Positions 16,628 through 24,470 of a DNA stretch of 64,000 nt are shown here, one piece after another. Location: contig DATLYX010000010.1 in assembly GCA_035574295.1 (NCBI GenBank), positions 1-64,000 on the forward strand, given 5' to 3'. Both the position numbers and the translations under genes were made by a program. The first letter of the stretch is position 1. Each line of letters begins with the position of its first letter. Source of the stretch: PNAI01 sp035574295 (GTDB taxonomy: Bacteria; Pseudomonadota; Alphaproteobacteria; Rhizobiales; Xanthobacteraceae). Under the pieces are notes generated by a model, which saw only the letters and a list, made by a program, of their open reading frames with translations, did not search any database and had not been told where the DNA came from.

Positions 16628-16642
16628 CGAGCGAGACGAGCA

Positions 16643-17107
16643 ATGCCCAAGATCGACGTAGCAAAGATCAAGGCCGAGCCGATCGCGTCCTATCCGCGCG
16701 AATTCGCAGCGGTGATTTCCGGGCGCGAAAAACAACGCTTGGGCGATGCCGTGGGGCTCACCCAGTTCGGCGTCAATATCACGCGCATCAAGCCGGGCTC
16801 GGCCTCGGCGCTGCGACATTGGCACGAGAACGAGGACGAATTCATCTACATGCTGGAAGGCGAGCTTGTGCTGCGCGAGAACGACGGCGAAACCATCCTG
16901 CGGCCGGGCGATGCCGCAGGTTTCAAGGCCAACAGCGGCAATGGCCATTGCCTCGTCAACCGCAGCGACCGCGACGCGGTCTATCTTGAGGTGGGCACGC
17001 GCGCCAGGAGCGAGCGCGTGCACTATCCGGACGTGGATTTTTTCATGCAGCGCGACGAGAGCGGCCGCCGCTGGTACCGCAAGTCGGGCGAGCGCATCCA
17101 GAGCTGA
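16643..17107 (+). CDS. Cupin domain protein, tandem copy 2
   Basis: A 154-residue paralogue of the preceding cupin, beginning MPKIDVAKIKAEPIASYP against MPKIDIAKLPPDNKTNYP in copy 1. The metal motif ALRHWHENEDEFIYMLEGE is intact. The arrangement, equal length and alignable sequence from end to end show an old tandem duplication; both copies keep their metal ligands, so neither is obviously dead. Ten bases separate it from the FadJ-like gene, with which it should be co-transcribed. Confidence 0.88.
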   Translation: MPKIDVAKIKAEPIASYPREFAAVISGREKQRLGDAVGLTQFGVNITRIKPGSASALRHWHENEDEFIYMLEGELVLRENDGETILRPGDAAGFKANSGNGHCLVNRSDRDAVYLEVGTRARSERVHYPDVDFFMQRDESGRRWYRKSGERIQS

Positions 17108-17116
17108 GAGGGGCCG

Positions 17117-19324
17117 ATGGCATACACCAATTTCAAACTTGAGGTTGATGCGGACGGCATCGCGCTCATCACCTGGGACATGCCGGGGCGCTCGATGAAC
17201 GTCATCGACGTCGCGGTGATGAACGAGCTGTCCGCCATCGTCGAGCAGGTGGCAACCGACGCCGCGATCAAAGGCGCCGTCATCACATCGGGCAAGGATA
17301 CCTTTTGCGGCGGTGCAGACCTCAACATGCTGGAGACGTTCACCCGTCTGTTCCAGGAAGCGGCCAAGAGCGTGGGCGAGGAAGCGGCGGTGGCCAAGCT
17401 GTTCGAGGAGTGCCGCCGGCTGTCGCTGATCTACCGGCGGCTCGAAACCTGCGGCAAGCCGTGGGTGGCCGCCATCAACGGCACCGCGCTCGGCGGCGGC
17501 TTCGAGCTTTGCCTTGCCTGCCACCATCGCGTCGCCGCGGACAACGAGAAGACCCGCGTCGGGCTGCCGGAAATCAAGGTCGGCCTGTTTCCCGGCGCCG
17601 GTGGCACCCAGCGCGTGGCGCGCATGATGGCGCCGCAGTTTGCGCTGCAGATGCTGCTCAAGGGCGAGCAAATGCGGCTCGCGCAGGCCAAAGGGATGAA
17701 GCTGATCGACACGGTGGTACCGCAGGCCGACCTCATCAAGGCGGCAAAGGACTGGATCAAGTCCGGCGGCAAGGCCAAACAGCCGTGGGATCAGGAGGGT
17801 TTCCGGCTGCCGGGCGGGCCGGTCTATTCCAAGGAAGGAATCATGACCTTCACCGCGGCGAACGCGCTTTACCGCCGCGAGACCTACGACAACTATCCCG
17901 CTGCGCGCGCGCTCCTGCAGGTGGTGTACGAAGGGCTGCTGTTGCCGTTCGACCGCGCGCTCACGGTCGAGTCGCGCTACTTCGCCAAGGTGATGCGCAC
18001 GCCGGAAGCTGCCGCCATGATCCGCTCGCTGTTCGTCTCCATGCAGGAGTTGAACAAGGGCGCACGGCGGCCGGCCGCCGTACCGCCGGTGCAGCTGAAG
18101 AAGATCGGCATCCTGGGCGCGGGTTTCATGGGGGCCGGCATTGCCGCGGTGAGCGCCGGCGCCGGCCTCGAAGTGGTGTTGATCGACCGCGACCAGGAGA
18201 GCGCGGAGAAGGGCAAGGCGGCGGTGCAGAAATCGTTGACCGACCAGGTCAGCCGCGGCCGCGCCACCTCGGCGCAGCGCGACGCGGTGCTGGCGCGCAT
18301 CGCCGCCACGGCCGATTACGGGGCGCTAGCCGGCTGCGACCTCATCATCGAGGCGGTGTTCGAGGACCGGGCGGTGAAGGCCGAGGCCACCCGCAAGGCG
18401 CAGGCTGTCGAGCCCAACGCCATCTTCGCCTCCAACACCTCGACGCTGCCGATCACCTCGCTGGCGGAGAACGCGAAGGACGCAAGCCGCTTCATCGGCA
18501 TCCATTTCTTCTCGCCGGTGGAGCGCATGCTCTTGGTGGAAATCATCCTCGGCAAAAACACCGGCGATGCGGCGCTTGCCACCGCGCTCGACTACGTGCG
18601 CATGATCCGCAAGACCCCCATCGTGGTGAATGACAGCCGCGGCTTCTATGCCAACCGCTGCGTGCTCAACTACCTGCTCGAAGGCCACCTGATGCTGATG
18701 GAGGGCGTGCCGCCGCCCATGATCGAGAACTGCGCGCGCATGGCGGGCATGCCGGTCGGGCCGCTCGCCCTCAACGACGAGGTGGCGCTTGATCTCGCCT
18801 GGAAAATTCTCAAGGCCACGGAAGCCGACCTCGGCCCCAAGGCGATCAACCCGCTGCAGAAGAAGCTCCTGCAGGAGCTGGTGGAGAAGCACGGCCGTTA
18901 CGGCCGCAAGAACGGCAAGGGATTTTACGACTACCCCCAGAACGCACCGAAGCGGCTGTGGCCGGGATTGCGGGATTTGCCGGCAAAGAAGCTCGACCCG
19001 GAAAAACTCGACGTGAACGAGCTCAAGCAGCGTTTCCTGGTGACGCAGGCGCTGGAGGCGGCGCGCACCTTCGAGGAGGGCGTAGTCACCGACGTGCGCG
19101 AGGCCGACGTGGGCTCGATCCTCGGCTTCGGCTTTGCCCCCTTCACCGGCGGCACTTTGTCCTACATCGACATGATGGGGACGAAGAAATTCGTCGAGTT
19201 GTGCAAGGCGCTGGAGAAGAAGCACGGGCCGCGGTTCAAGCCCTCGCAGCTTCTGCTCGACCTGGCATCCAAGGGCGACGCCTTTTATCGCCGCTTTGCG
19301 CCGGACAAACGCAAGGCGGCGTAG
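17117..19324 (+). CDS. Bifunctional enoyl-CoA hydratase / 3-hydroxyacyl-CoA dehydrogenase
   Basis: A 735-residue FadB/FadJ-type alpha subunit catalysing steps 2 and 3 of beta-oxidation. The crotonase domain (about 1-200) shows the oxyanion-hole region SGKDTFCGGADLNML, NGTALGGGFELCLACHHR and the catalytic LPEIKVGLFPGAGGTQR. The NAD-binding domain starts at about residue 330 (GILGAGFMGAGIA), followed by ASNTSTLPIT, the HFFSPVERM histidine region and two C-terminal dehydrogenase domains. It closes the operon-like run thiolase-cupin-cupin-fadJ; the partner thiolase is upstream. A FadB/FadJ symbol is not assigned because paralogues are common in this group. Confidence 0.95.
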   Translation: MAYTNFKLEVDADGIALITWDMPGRSMNVIDVAVMNELSAIVEQVATDAAIKGAVITSGKDTFCGGADLNMLETFTRLFQEAAKSVGEEAAVAKLFEECRRLSLIYRRLETCGKPWVAAINGTALGGGFELCLACHHRVAADNEKTRVGLPEIKVGLFPGAGGTQRVARMMAPQFALQMLLKGEQMRLAQAKGMKLIDTVVPQADLIKAAKDWIKSGGKAKQPWDQEGFRLPGGPVYSKEGIMTFTAANALYRRETYDNYPAARALLQVVYEGLLLPFDRALTVESRYFAKVMRTPEAAAMIRSLFVSMQELNKGARRPAAVPPVQLKKIGILGAGFMGAGIAAVSAGAGLEVVLIDRDQESAEKGKAAVQKSLTDQVSRGRATSAQRDAVLARIAATADYGALAGCDLIIEAVFEDRAVKAEATRKAQAVEPNAIFASNTSTLPITSLAENAKDASRFIGIHFFSPVERMLLVEIILGKNTGDAALATALDYVRMIRKTPIVVNDSRGFYANRCVLNYLLEGHLMLMEGVPPPMIENCARMAGMPVGPLALNDEVALDLAWKILKATEADLGPKAINPLQKKLLQELVEKHGRYGRKNGKGFYDYPQNAPKRLWPGLRDLPAKKLDPEKLDVNELKQRFLVTQALEAARTFEEGVVTDVREADVGSILGFGFAPFTGGTLSYIDMMGTKKFVELCKALEKKHGPRFKPSQLLLDLASKGDAFYRRFAPDKRKAA

Positions 19325-19411
19325 CGAAAACCGCGCAGCGGTTTCTCGACAACAGCAATTCCGCTATGCTTTGTGTCCTCGCCTAACCTGGGCTCTGATC
19401 GAAGGTGCGCC

Positions 19412-20311
19412 ATGTCCAATCCCATGCTGCCGCGCGAGCGCGCGGAATTCTCCGCCATCGTCGACCGTCCGCCGCTGAAGCTGCCGGGCGGGGCGCGGCT
19501 TGTGTTCTGGACCATCGTCAATCTCGAAGTGTGGGACATCGCGAAGCCGATGGCGCGGCAGGTGCTCGGACCGCCGACCGGTGCCGCGCTCCTGCCCGAC
19601 GTGCCGAACTGGAGCTGGCACGAATACGGGATGCGGGTCGGCGTGTGGCGGTTCTTCGAGCTGTTCAAGCGGCGCAAAATCGTGCCCACGCTCGCCATCA
19701 ACGCGCGCGTGTGCGAGGACTACGCGCGCGTCGCCGAGGAGGCCAAACGCGACGGCTGGGAATTCATGGGGCACTCCTACCAGCAGGGCCCGATCCACAA
19801 CGAGCCCGACCAGAAGGCAATGATCGAGCGATCGCTCGACATTCTGCAAAAATTCACCGGCCAGCGGCCGCTGGGATGGCTCGGACCGGGCCTGACGCAG
19901 ACGCTTCAGACGCCCGATCTGCTCGCCGCAGCCGGCGTCAAATACATCGGCGACTGGGTCTATGACGACGAGCCGACGGTGATCCGCACCGCCAACGGCC
20001 CGCTGGTGACGCTGCCCTACACCATGGAGCTCAACGACATCCCGATGATGGCCGTGCAGCACCACCAGAGCGAATACCTGCTCAAGCGCACCATCGACCA
20101 GTTCGACCGGCTCTATGCGGAGGGCGCGCAGCGGGCGAAGATTCTGGCGCTTGCGATTCACCCGTACTTGAGCGGCCAGCCGCACCGGATCAAGTATCTG
20201 GAGCAGATCTACGACTACGCCGCCAAGTTCGACGGCGTGCTGTATTGGACCGGCGCGCAAATCCTCGACTGGTATCGCTCGGTCGCCGGCGCGCGGCTCG
20301 CTGCCGCCTAG
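19412..20311 (+). CDS. Polysaccharide deacetylase family protein (NodB fold)
   Basis: A 299-residue NodB-homology protein of the cytosolic, allantoinase/PuuE-like type rather than a secreted chitin deacetylase: there is no signal peptide and the N-terminus reads VFWTIVNLEVWD. The motif GHSYQQGPIHNEPDQK occupies the place of the family's metal-binding HSxxH, here degenerate, and the RPLGWLGPGLTQTLQT block is the usual substrate-side motif. It probably hydrolyses an amide or cyclic amide; the substrate is unknown. ATG 19412 is chosen for its GAAGG Shine-Dalgarno and because the upstream 13 codons are not conserved-looking. Confidence 0.8.
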   Translation: MSNPMLPRERAEFSAIVDRPPLKLPGGARLVFWTIVNLEVWDIAKPMARQVLGPPTGAALLPDVPNWSWHEYGMRVGVWRFFELFKRRKIVPTLAINARVCEDYARVAEEAKRDGWEFMGHSYQQGPIHNEPDQKAMIERSLDILQKFTGQRPLGWLGPGLTQTLQTPDLLAAAGVKYIGDWVYDDEPTVIRTANGPLVTLPYTMELNDIPMMAVQHHQSEYLLKRTIDQFDRLYAEGAQRAKILALAIHPYLSGQPHRIKYLEQIYDYAAKFDGVLYWTGAQILDWYRSVAGARLAAA

Positions 20312-20335
20312 CGTCGCAGTATGATGAACCTTCGT

Positions 20336-20392
20336 GTCCCGGACGCAGCGCAGCACGGAGCGAAGCGGAGTGATGCGCTGCAGACCTGGGAC
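20336..20392. repeat. REP-like palindrome A
   Basis: An imperfect palindrome of about 57 bases: GTCCCGGACGCAGCGCA at the left end pairs with TGCGCTGCAGACCTGGGAC at the right. The form (GTCCCGG ends, CAGCGC core) matches the intergenic REP-type elements frequent in Bradyrhizobium relatives. Confidence 0.65.
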
Positions 20393-20417
20393 CGTAACGC
20401 ACTCCGAGCCCGAAACG

Positions 20418-20477
20418 GTCCCGGAACAGCGGAGCACCGTTCGCGCTATCGCGCTCACGCTGCACCGCATCCGGGAC
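20418..20477. repeat. REP-like palindrome B
   Basis: A 60-base element with perfect 7-bp terminal repeats (GTCCCGG and CCGGGAC). It is about 80 percent identical by eye to the element at 45227-45286, sharing the block CGCGCTCACGCTGCACCGC. It lies directly next to palindrome A, just before the Ldh-type gene. Confidence 0.7.
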
Positions 20478-20511
20478 ATGCCGTTTGAGATCAAGTCATT
20501 GGGCTCAAAAA

Positions 20512-21558
20512 ATGAGTCAGGGCTCGATTCGCATCAGTAAAACGGATCTGCAAGCGTTCGTGCGCGAGGTGTTGGTCGCTGCGAAAGTTGCACCCGCGCA
20601 CGCGGAAGAATGGGCGAAGACGCTCGTGTGGGCGAACCTGCGCGGCGTCGACTCGCACGGCATCATCCGCATCCCGCGCTATCTCGACCTGCTCCGACGC
20701 GGGGCCATCAACGGCAACCCGGACATGCGGGTGGAGCGCAAGTCGGGCGCGGTGGTGGTGCTGGAAGCGGACCGGGCGCCGGGGCCGGTCGCCATGACGC
20801 GCGCCATGCAGGAGGCGATGGCGCGGGCGCGCGAGCTGCACGTCGGCTGGTGCGGGGCGCGCAACATCACCCATTCCGGCGCGATCGGCTACTTCGCGCT
20901 GCAGGCGGCCGAGGCCGGCATGGCGGGCATCGTGATGAGCGCCTCGGGGCCGATGATGGCCTATCCGGGGGCGCGCGTTGCCGCGGTGTCGTCCAATCCG
21001 CTGGCGATCGCGGTGCCGGCCAAGGGCCGGCGGCCCTATCTCATCGACATGTCCACGGCGACGGTGGCGAACGGAAAAATCATGGCCGCGCGCGATAAGG
21101 GCGAGCCGGTGCCGCTCGGCTGGGGCATTGATGCGCAGGGGCGCGACACCACGGACCCGCGCGCGATTGCGACGCTCTTGCCGATGGGCGGGGCCAAGGG
21201 CGCGGGGCTTTCGTTCATGATCGAATGTCTGTGCAGTATCGCGCTGTCCAACCCGCGCCTGGCGCCGGATTTGGAGGCGGAGGACCCGGGCGACAGCCCG
21301 TACCTGAACGGCGCGGCGATTGCGATCGACCTCGCCGCTTTCGGCGATCACCAGACGTTTTTGCACGAGGCAGCGCGGCTCGGCTCAGCGATTGCCGGAC
21401 TGCCGCGCGCGGCGGGCGTGGAGCGCATTCTTTTGCCGGGCGAGCGCGGCGACGCCATCAAGGCCGAACGCGAGGCCGCGGGAATCCCGATCCCGGCCGG
21501 CACGTGGCAACGCGTGGTGAAGGCCGCGGACAGCGTCGGCGTGAAGCCGCCCTTGTAG
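20512..21558 (+). CDS. Ldh family malate/lactate/ureidoglycolate-type dehydrogenase
   Basis: A 348-residue NAD(P)-dependent oxidoreductase of the MDH2/LDH2 family, whose members oxidise 2-hydroxy acids such as malate, sulfolactate or ureidoglycolate. Seen are the N-terminal LRGVDSHGIIRIPRYL with the conserved histidine, the GWCGARNITHSGAIGYF nucleotide-site region, and LLPMGGAKGAGLSFMIE. The fold is distinct from the classical Rossmann lactate dehydrogenases. The start ATG 20512 is chosen because family proteins begin shortly before ISKTDLQAF; REP-like DNA lies immediately upstream. Neighbouring deacetylase and decarboxylase-like genes suggest a role in a dedicated catabolic route. Confidence 0.87.
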   Translation: MSQGSIRISKTDLQAFVREVLVAAKVAPAHAEEWAKTLVWANLRGVDSHGIIRIPRYLDLLRRGAINGNPDMRVERKSGAVVVLEADRAPGPVAMTRAMQEAMARARELHVGWCGARNITHSGAIGYFALQAAEAGMAGIVMSASGPMMAYPGARVAAVSSNPLAIAVPAKGRRPYLIDMSTATVANGKIMAARDKGEPVPLGWGIDAQGRDTTDPRAIATLLPMGGAKGAGLSFMIECLCSIALSNPRLAPDLEAEDPGDSPYLNGAAIAIDLAAFGDHQTFLHEAARLGSAIAGLPRAAGVERILLPGERGDAIKAEREAAGIPIPAGTWQRVVKAADSVGVKPPL

Positions 21559-21564
21559 CTTGCG

Positions 21565-21700
21565 ATATCCGGGAACGCACGGGCCACGTCCACGTCATTG
21601 CCGGGCATGACCCGGCAATCCATGATGGACTGCCGCGAGTCATGGGCTATCCCGGATGTCGCTTCGCTCAATCCAAGCTACATGGTCGTCGCTATCGCTC
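21565..21700. repeat. Intergenic palindromic repeat
   Basis: The core ATTGCCGGG-CATGA-CCCGGCAAT (21597-21619) is a perfect 9-bp stem, followed by CCATGATGG and the phrase TCATGGGCTATCCCGGATG. This type of sequence is abundant between genes in Bradyrhizobium-like genomes. It sits between the convergent Ldh-type and amidohydrolase genes and may serve as a bidirectional terminator. Confidence 0.65.
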
Positions 21701-21772
21701 GCGTTTGGCACATGACTTCGTTAGCATCTTTTGCATTGATGTCCGAGCTTGACTGAAGAGCGGACCTGCCGC

Positions 21773-22723
21773 TCACTTCAATCCCAGCAGCTTCGCCGCG
21801 TTGTTGTAGGCGATGTCGGCGCGCAAGTTTTCGTCGAGCGGGACCTTGTCCATGAACGCCCCGGCGCCGTCGGAGTCGAAGGGATAGTCGGCGGAGAACA
21901 TGACGCGGTCGCGGCCGAGCGCGTCGAGCGAGCAGTGCATGGGCGGCGCGTCGTACATGCCGGAGAGGGTGACCCAGACGTTTTCCTTGATGTATTGCGA
22001 CGGCGGCTTCGGCAGGTTCCAGCCGTAGGGTTTGGAGCGGCTGTCGAAGCGCCAGAGCAAAAACGGCAGCATCTCGCCGAGATGGCCGAGCACGAGCCTG
22101 GCCTGCGGGTAGCGGTGAAACACGCCGCCGCAGATGATGCGCAGCGCGTGCGAGCCGGTCTCCACGCCCCAGCCCCACATCGGGCGCACCAGCACGGTGT
22201 AGCCGGCGAGCACCGGCAGCGGCGCCACCGGATCGGCCGGGTGCAGATAGATCGCCGCGCCGAGCGCGGCGGCGCGCTCCCAGAACGGATCGTAGGCGCG
22301 GTCGTCGAGATATTTTCCGTTGGTGTGGCCGTTGATCATGGCGCCGCAGAATTTCAGCTCGCGCATGCAGCGCTCGAGCTCGTCGGCTGCGGCCTTCGGG
22401 TCCTGCATGGGAAGATGCGCAAGGCCGGAGTAGCGGTCCGGCCGTTTCTGCACCTCGCGCGCCAAAAAATCATTGGAGGCCCGCGCCCGTTGTATCGCCG
22501 TCGCGGTATCGCGCTCGGCCTGCACGCCCGGCCCCGCCACCGACAGCACCATGCGCGCGATCCCGTGTTCCTCCATCATTTTCAGCCGCCGCTCCCCGAA
22601 GTCGGTGAGGCAGGCATAGAGCTGAGAGGTCTTTTGCGGCGCCACGTCCACCATGGTGGAGCGCCAGTAGGGTTCGGTGGCGGGATCAAGAAAATGTTCT
22701 TCCAGCGCGATCTTCGCGACCAT
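21773..22723 (-). CDS. Amidohydrolase, gamma-resorcylate decarboxylase-like
   Basis: A 316-residue metal-dependent (beta/alpha)8 protein of the ACMSD/amidohydrolase-2 family. The N-terminal KIALEEHF places Glu8 and His10 exactly where 2,6-dihydroxybenzoate (gamma-resorcylate) decarboxylase has them. The later metal and catalytic positions are also seen: histidine in IYLHPADP, histidine in LVLGHLGEMLPFLLWR, and aspartate in VMFSADYPF. Relatives non-oxidatively decarboxylate hydroxybenzoates. The substrate could be another hydroxyaromatic acid. It is divergent from the cyclase gene across a 116-base gap containing a perfect palindrome, hinting at a shared local regulator. Confidence 0.82.
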   Translation of the reverse strand: MVAKIALEEHFLDPATEPYWRSTMVDVAPQKTSQLYACLTDFGERRLKMMEEHGIARMVLSVAGPGVQAERDTATAIQRARASNDFLAREVQKRPDRYSGLAHLPMQDPKAAADELERCMRELKFCGAMINGHTNGKYLDDRAYDPFWERAAALGAAIYLHPADPVAPLPVLAGYTVLVRPMWGWGVETGSHALRIICGGVFHRYPQARLVLGHLGEMLPFLLWRFDSRSKPYGWNLPKPPSQYIKENVWVTLSGMYDAPPMHCSLDALGRDRVMFSADYPFDSDGAGAFMDKVPLDENLRADIAYNNAAKLLGLK

Positions 22724-22784
22724 GGGACCTCACAGAATTCACAAGCGGCGGGTGTGAAGCGGGACGGCTTCCGGTATTTTCGCC

Positions 22785-22801
22785 AGCATGCATATCATGC
22801 T
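22785..22801. promoter_or_regulatory. Candidate operator in divergent promoter
   Basis: AGCATG-CATAT-CATGCT is a perfect 6-bp inverted repeat with a 5-bp spacer, in the gap between the divergent decarboxylase-like and cyclase genes. Size and symmetry suit a dimeric repressor such as a GntR-type regulator. No regulator gene is adjacent. Confidence 0.5.
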
Positions 22802-22839
22802 AGAGGAGGCAAGAGACAAGAGATACGCGTGCGGGAGGC

Positions 22840-23688
22840 GTGATCGTGGCAAAAAAAATTCGCGGCGTCACCTTCGAGGAGAATGACGACAACAGCATGG
22901 GGCTTGAGTTCTACGACCTGTCCCATCGCTTCGGTTATCAGTCGCCGAACTGGCCGTACTTTGAAGACGTTAAAATCGAGCGCATCCATTACCATGCAAA
23001 ATCGGGTGTGCTCTCGCAGCGGCTCACCTTGAGCATGCACAACACCACCCACATTGACGCGCCGGCGCACGTGGTGCAGGGCACGCCGTTCATCGACGAG
23101 GTGCCGCTGCCGCACTTCTTCGGCTCCGGCATCGTGGTGTCGATCCCGAAGAAAAAATGGGAGCCGATCACCTACGACGATCTGGAGAAGGCGGCCGGCA
23201 AAGTGGTGCGGCCGCGCGACGTGGTGATCGTCAACACCGGCTGGCACAAGAAATACGAGGACAGCGAGGAGTATTTTTGCTACGCGCCCGGCTTCGTGCC
23301 GTCCGCGGGCGAATGGTTCGTGGAAAAGAAGGTCAAGGTGATCGGGCACGACACCCAGGCCAACGACCATCCGCTCGCCACCGCCATCGGCCCGCAGCGC
23401 AACGGCCCGCTGCATCCGCACCTTGCCGAGGAATACCGAAAATGGTCGGGCGGCCGCGACTGGAAGGAGGATTTCCCCGAGTGGGAGCCGGTGCACCGCA
23501 TCCTGTTCAAGAACGGAATCTTGGGGATCGAGAACGTGGGCGGCGAGATCGACAAGGTGACGGGCCGGCGCTGCACCTTCGCGCTGTTTCCCTGGCGCTG
23601 GGAGCGCGGCGACGGCTGCATCATCCGGCTGGTCGCCATCGTCGATCCCAAAGGGCAGTATCGCATCGAACGCGGGGAGAAGTTCTGA
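22840..23688 (+). CDS. Cyclase family protein (kynurenine formamidase-like)
   Basis: A 282-residue metal-dependent hydrolase of the cyclase/KynB family. The metal motif HNTTHIDAPAH at about residues 67-77 matches HxGTHxDxPxH with Asn-Thr in place of x-Gly. Further metal-site residues are in the later IGHDTQANDHPL. Members hydrolyse cyclic amides, formamides or isatin. The start is GTG 22840 with a GGGAGG Shine-Dalgarno; an alternative in-frame GTG lies two codons downstream. Its stop overlaps the start of the following cupin gene (TGATG), so the two are translationally coupled. Confidence 0.87.
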   Translation: MIVAKKIRGVTFEENDDNSMGLEFYDLSHRFGYQSPNWPYFEDVKIERIHYHAKSGVLSQRLTLSMHNTTHIDAPAHVVQGTPFIDEVPLPHFFGSGIVVSIPKKKWEPITYDDLEKAAGKVVRPRDVVIVNTGWHKKYEDSEEYFCYAPGFVPSAGEWFVEKKVKVIGHDTQANDHPLATAIGPQRNGPLHPHLAEEYRKWSGGRDWKEDFPEWEPVHRILFKNGILGIENVGGEIDKVTGRRCTFALFPWRWERGDGCIIRLVAIVDPKGQYRIERGEKF

Positions 23689-24029
23689 TGCTGGTCAAGC
23701 GGCTCAACGAGGCAAAGCCCTACGAGGCGCCCAATCACCGCGCCTGCACCACGCTCCGGCTGTTCGGCGCCGAGGCCGGCGGCTCGCAGACGCTCGTGGT
23801 CGGGCTCACCCACTTCCTGCCGGGTGGCGGCGCGGGACCGGATGCCTCGCCGCCGGAGAAGGTCTACCATGTGCTCGCCGGGGAACTGACCGTGATCGTG
23901 GACGGCAAGGAGCACGTGCTCAAGGCGGGCGACACCTGCTACATCGGGCCGAACGAACGGCGCGAGATCATCAACCGCACCAACCAGGTCGCCACCATCC
24001 TGGTCGCCGTCGCCCCGCCGCCGGTGTAG
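23688..24029 (+). CDS. Small cupin domain protein
   Basis: A 113-residue single-domain cupin, with motif 1 around PEKVYHVLAGELTVIVDG and motif 2 around YIGPNERREIINRT. The first motif has only one clear histidine, so metal binding is less certain than in the tandem cupins near 16 kb, to which it is only distantly similar. It is translationally coupled to the cyclase gene (TGATG overlap), which strongly suggests a joint function in the same reaction sequence. Confidence 0.87.
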   Translation: MLVKRLNEAKPYEAPNHRACTTLRLFGAEAGGSQTLVVGLTHFLPGGGAGPDASPPEKVYHVLAGELTVIVDGKEHVLKAGDTCYIGPNERREIINRTNQVATILVAVAPPPV

Positions 24030-24076
24030 CCGGCATTGTCGGTTGCTCGGTTGCGAGCAGGCATCGGAGAAGGCAG

Positions 24077-24427
24077 ATGCAGATTCGGCAATTGATTTAC
24101 GCGGCGTTAGCAGCCGCTTTGCTGGCGGGCTCCGGTTCCGCGCTCGGCGTCGAGTGCGCGGTCTGCGAGCGCAGACTCGTCGATTGCCGCGCGCCGGCGC
24201 AGGAGAAGTTCGTCGCCTGCATGAACGACCGCAAGTCGGATTGCAGCATCAGGTGCGCGAACGAGTGCAGGCCGCAAAGGGAGGTGCAACGGTGCACCAT
24301 CAGCTGCGTAAGGTCGTGCCAGGGGGCAGCCAGTTGCCATGCCACGTTCGCCAGCGTGGCCAACCGTTGCAGCAGCGAATACGAGACGTGCAAGAGAGAC
24401 TGCACGATCCCGGTGCCGTCGCGCTAG
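24077..24427 (+). CDS. Secreted cysteine-rich protein of unknown function
   Basis: A 116-residue protein with a typical signal peptide (residues 1-24, core LIYAALAAALLAGSGSALG). The mature part of about 92 residues contains 14 cysteines, many spaced CxxC or CxxxC (CAVC, CSIRCANEC, CTISCVRSC, CKRDC). The even number and export suggest multiple disulfides or metal binding. I do not recognise a family. It lies in the gap between the cupin and the SDR gene in the same orientation; the sequence before its ATG includes GGAGAAGG, a good Shine-Dalgarno. Confidence 0.75.
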   Translation: MQIRQLIYAALAAALLAGSGSALGVECAVCERRLVDCRAPAQEKFVACMNDRKSDCSIRCANECRPQREVQRCTISCVRSCQGAASCHATFASVANRCSSEYETCKRDCTIPVPSR

Positions 24428-24470
24428 CCGGCCCGGCGTCATCCGATTTTAGCCCAAGCAGGATCCCGCG

